DNA from: an uncultured Chlorobiota bacterium
GTDB taxonomy: Bacteria > Bacteroidota > Kapaibacteriia > OLB7
Reading direction: 5' to 3'
DNA length: 6,560 nt
Assembly: GCA_946481475.1 (NCBI GenBank)
Contig: CAMLOB010000237.1
Span: 1 to 6,560, forward strand
The number at the start of each line of letters is the position of its first letter. The stretch's first letter is position 1. Below are positions 6,301 to 6,560 of the stretch, one piece after another. Made by a program: the position numbers and the translations under genes. Below the pieces are notes generated by a model. That model ran no database searches. It had not been told where the DNA came from and saw nothing but the letters and a program-made list of their open reading frames with translations.

Positions 6301-6428
6301 ATCGCAGCGGCGGAGAACTCGCCGCAGTCCCAAAACGGAACCGACGGCTGAAGAGTCAACCAGTAGGTGATGATCGCCACAAGAAAAACCGTGGCGGCGA
6401 AGACCTTGTTGAGTGTACGATAGTTCAT
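3360..6428 (-). CDS. DUF2723 membrane protein, O-mannosyltransferase-like
   Basis: A 1022-residue inner-membrane protein of the DUF2723 family, related to GT-C glycosyltransferases of the protein O-mannosyltransferase/TMEM260 type. The N-terminus carries the family marks: first helix about 8-28, WDCGEF (33-38, acidic residues in the position expected for a GT-C catalytic loop), HPPGAPLW (49-56) and ESEVYS (139-144). About 12-13 hydrophobic helices are visible (roughly 8-28, 75-97, 116-131, 145-159, two in 170-200, 209-231, 244-262, 267-289, 425-446, 451-470, 484-505, 531-551). Family motifs [12 protein letters not shown] (475-486) and [20 protein letters not shown] (584-603) follow. Residues from about 815 to 985 are helical and TPR-like, probably extracytoplasmic. 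The start fits the family; an AGG sits 5 bases upstream. Sugar donor and acceptor cannot be told from sequence, so transferase activity is inferred from family. A terminator follows. Confidence 0.92.
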   Translation of the reverse strand: [1022 protein letters not shown]

Positions 6429-6560
6429 TGAACCTGGAACTTGGTGTTTGAGCGTTGCATCCGCCGGAGCAGAGCCTGAAACGTATACATGGTATGATGC
6501 GGTCCCCCCTTCCTTCCCTTTCTCTTCTACTTTCTTAACTCTCCCCGGTGGAGCGACCGG
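6429..6560 (-). other. Leader region of the DUF2723 gene
   Basis: The 132 bases upstream of the ATG contain a minus-strand purine-rich tract (6546-6504) and a small stem CCGGT-6-ACCGG at the very edge (6545-6560) without a T run. No convincing promoter is seen; TACGTTTC resembles TAnnTTTG but lacks a TTG at the right distance. The reading frame of the DUF2723 gene stays open to the window edge but has no ATG, GTG or TTG there. A 21-codon frame starting with ATG at 6490 ends in a TGA that overlaps the gene's ATG (ATGA); it could be a leader peptide or chance. Confidence 0.4.

Noticed and set aside
6478..6490. A TAnnTTTG-type promoter for the DUF2723 gene
   Set aside because: TACGTTTC is one mismatch from the element but no TTG lies 19-21 bases upstream, so the promoter is not supported.

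Overview
The window is a housekeeping stretch read entirely from the minus strand. In transcription order (right to left) it holds: a large multi-pass membrane protein of the DUF2723 / protein O-mannosyltransferase-like family (6428-3360); a rho-independent terminator; about 0.5 kb of non-coding, repeat-bearing DNA; then prs (PRPP synthetase), rplY/ctc (ribosomal protein L25, long form), pth (peptidyl-tRNA hydrolase) and the first 132 codons of hppA (membrane ion-pumping pyrophosphatase), which runs off the left edge. No plus-strand gene is supported. The long plus-strand open frames lie antisense to these genes and match no family I recognise.

Organism: most likely a moderately GC-rich bacterium of the Fibrobacteres-Chlorobi-Bacteroidetes (FCB) neighbourhood. 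The reasons are the long DUF2723 protein with a C-terminal helical-repeat tail, Shine-Dalgarno signals that are mostly weak, and a sequence upstream of prs that fits the Bacteroidota-type promoter (TTG, 19 bases, TAnnTTTG). The phylum cannot be fixed from this window.

Layout: 1-396 hppA N-terminus; 404-1081 pth, only 7 bases before hppA; 1082-1135 a spacer with a perfect 11+1+11 palindrome; 1136-1765 rplY with a good ribosome binding site; 1766-1865 spacer; 1866-2795 prs; 2796-3359 intergenic, with prs leader hairpins, a candidate promoter, a 14-bp palindrome, three degenerate tandem repeat units and the terminator of the upstream gene; 3360-6428 the DUF2723 gene; 6429-6560 its leader or the edge of the next region.

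How the genes fit together: prs makes PRPP for nucleotide and some amino-acid synthesis. L25 binds 5S rRNA in the large ribosomal subunit, and Pth rescues peptidyl-tRNAs that drop off ribosomes, so prs-rplY-pth is a nucleotide/translation cluster known from many bacteria. HppA recovers energy from pyrophosphate, a by-product of PRPP-using and polymerising reactions; its close linkage to pth is the least standard part of the layout. The terminator after the DUF2723 gene and the candidate promoter before prs suggest two separate transcription units. I found no convincing novel system. The points most worth a look are the degenerate repeat block, the palindrome between rplY and pth, and the pth-hppA linkage.
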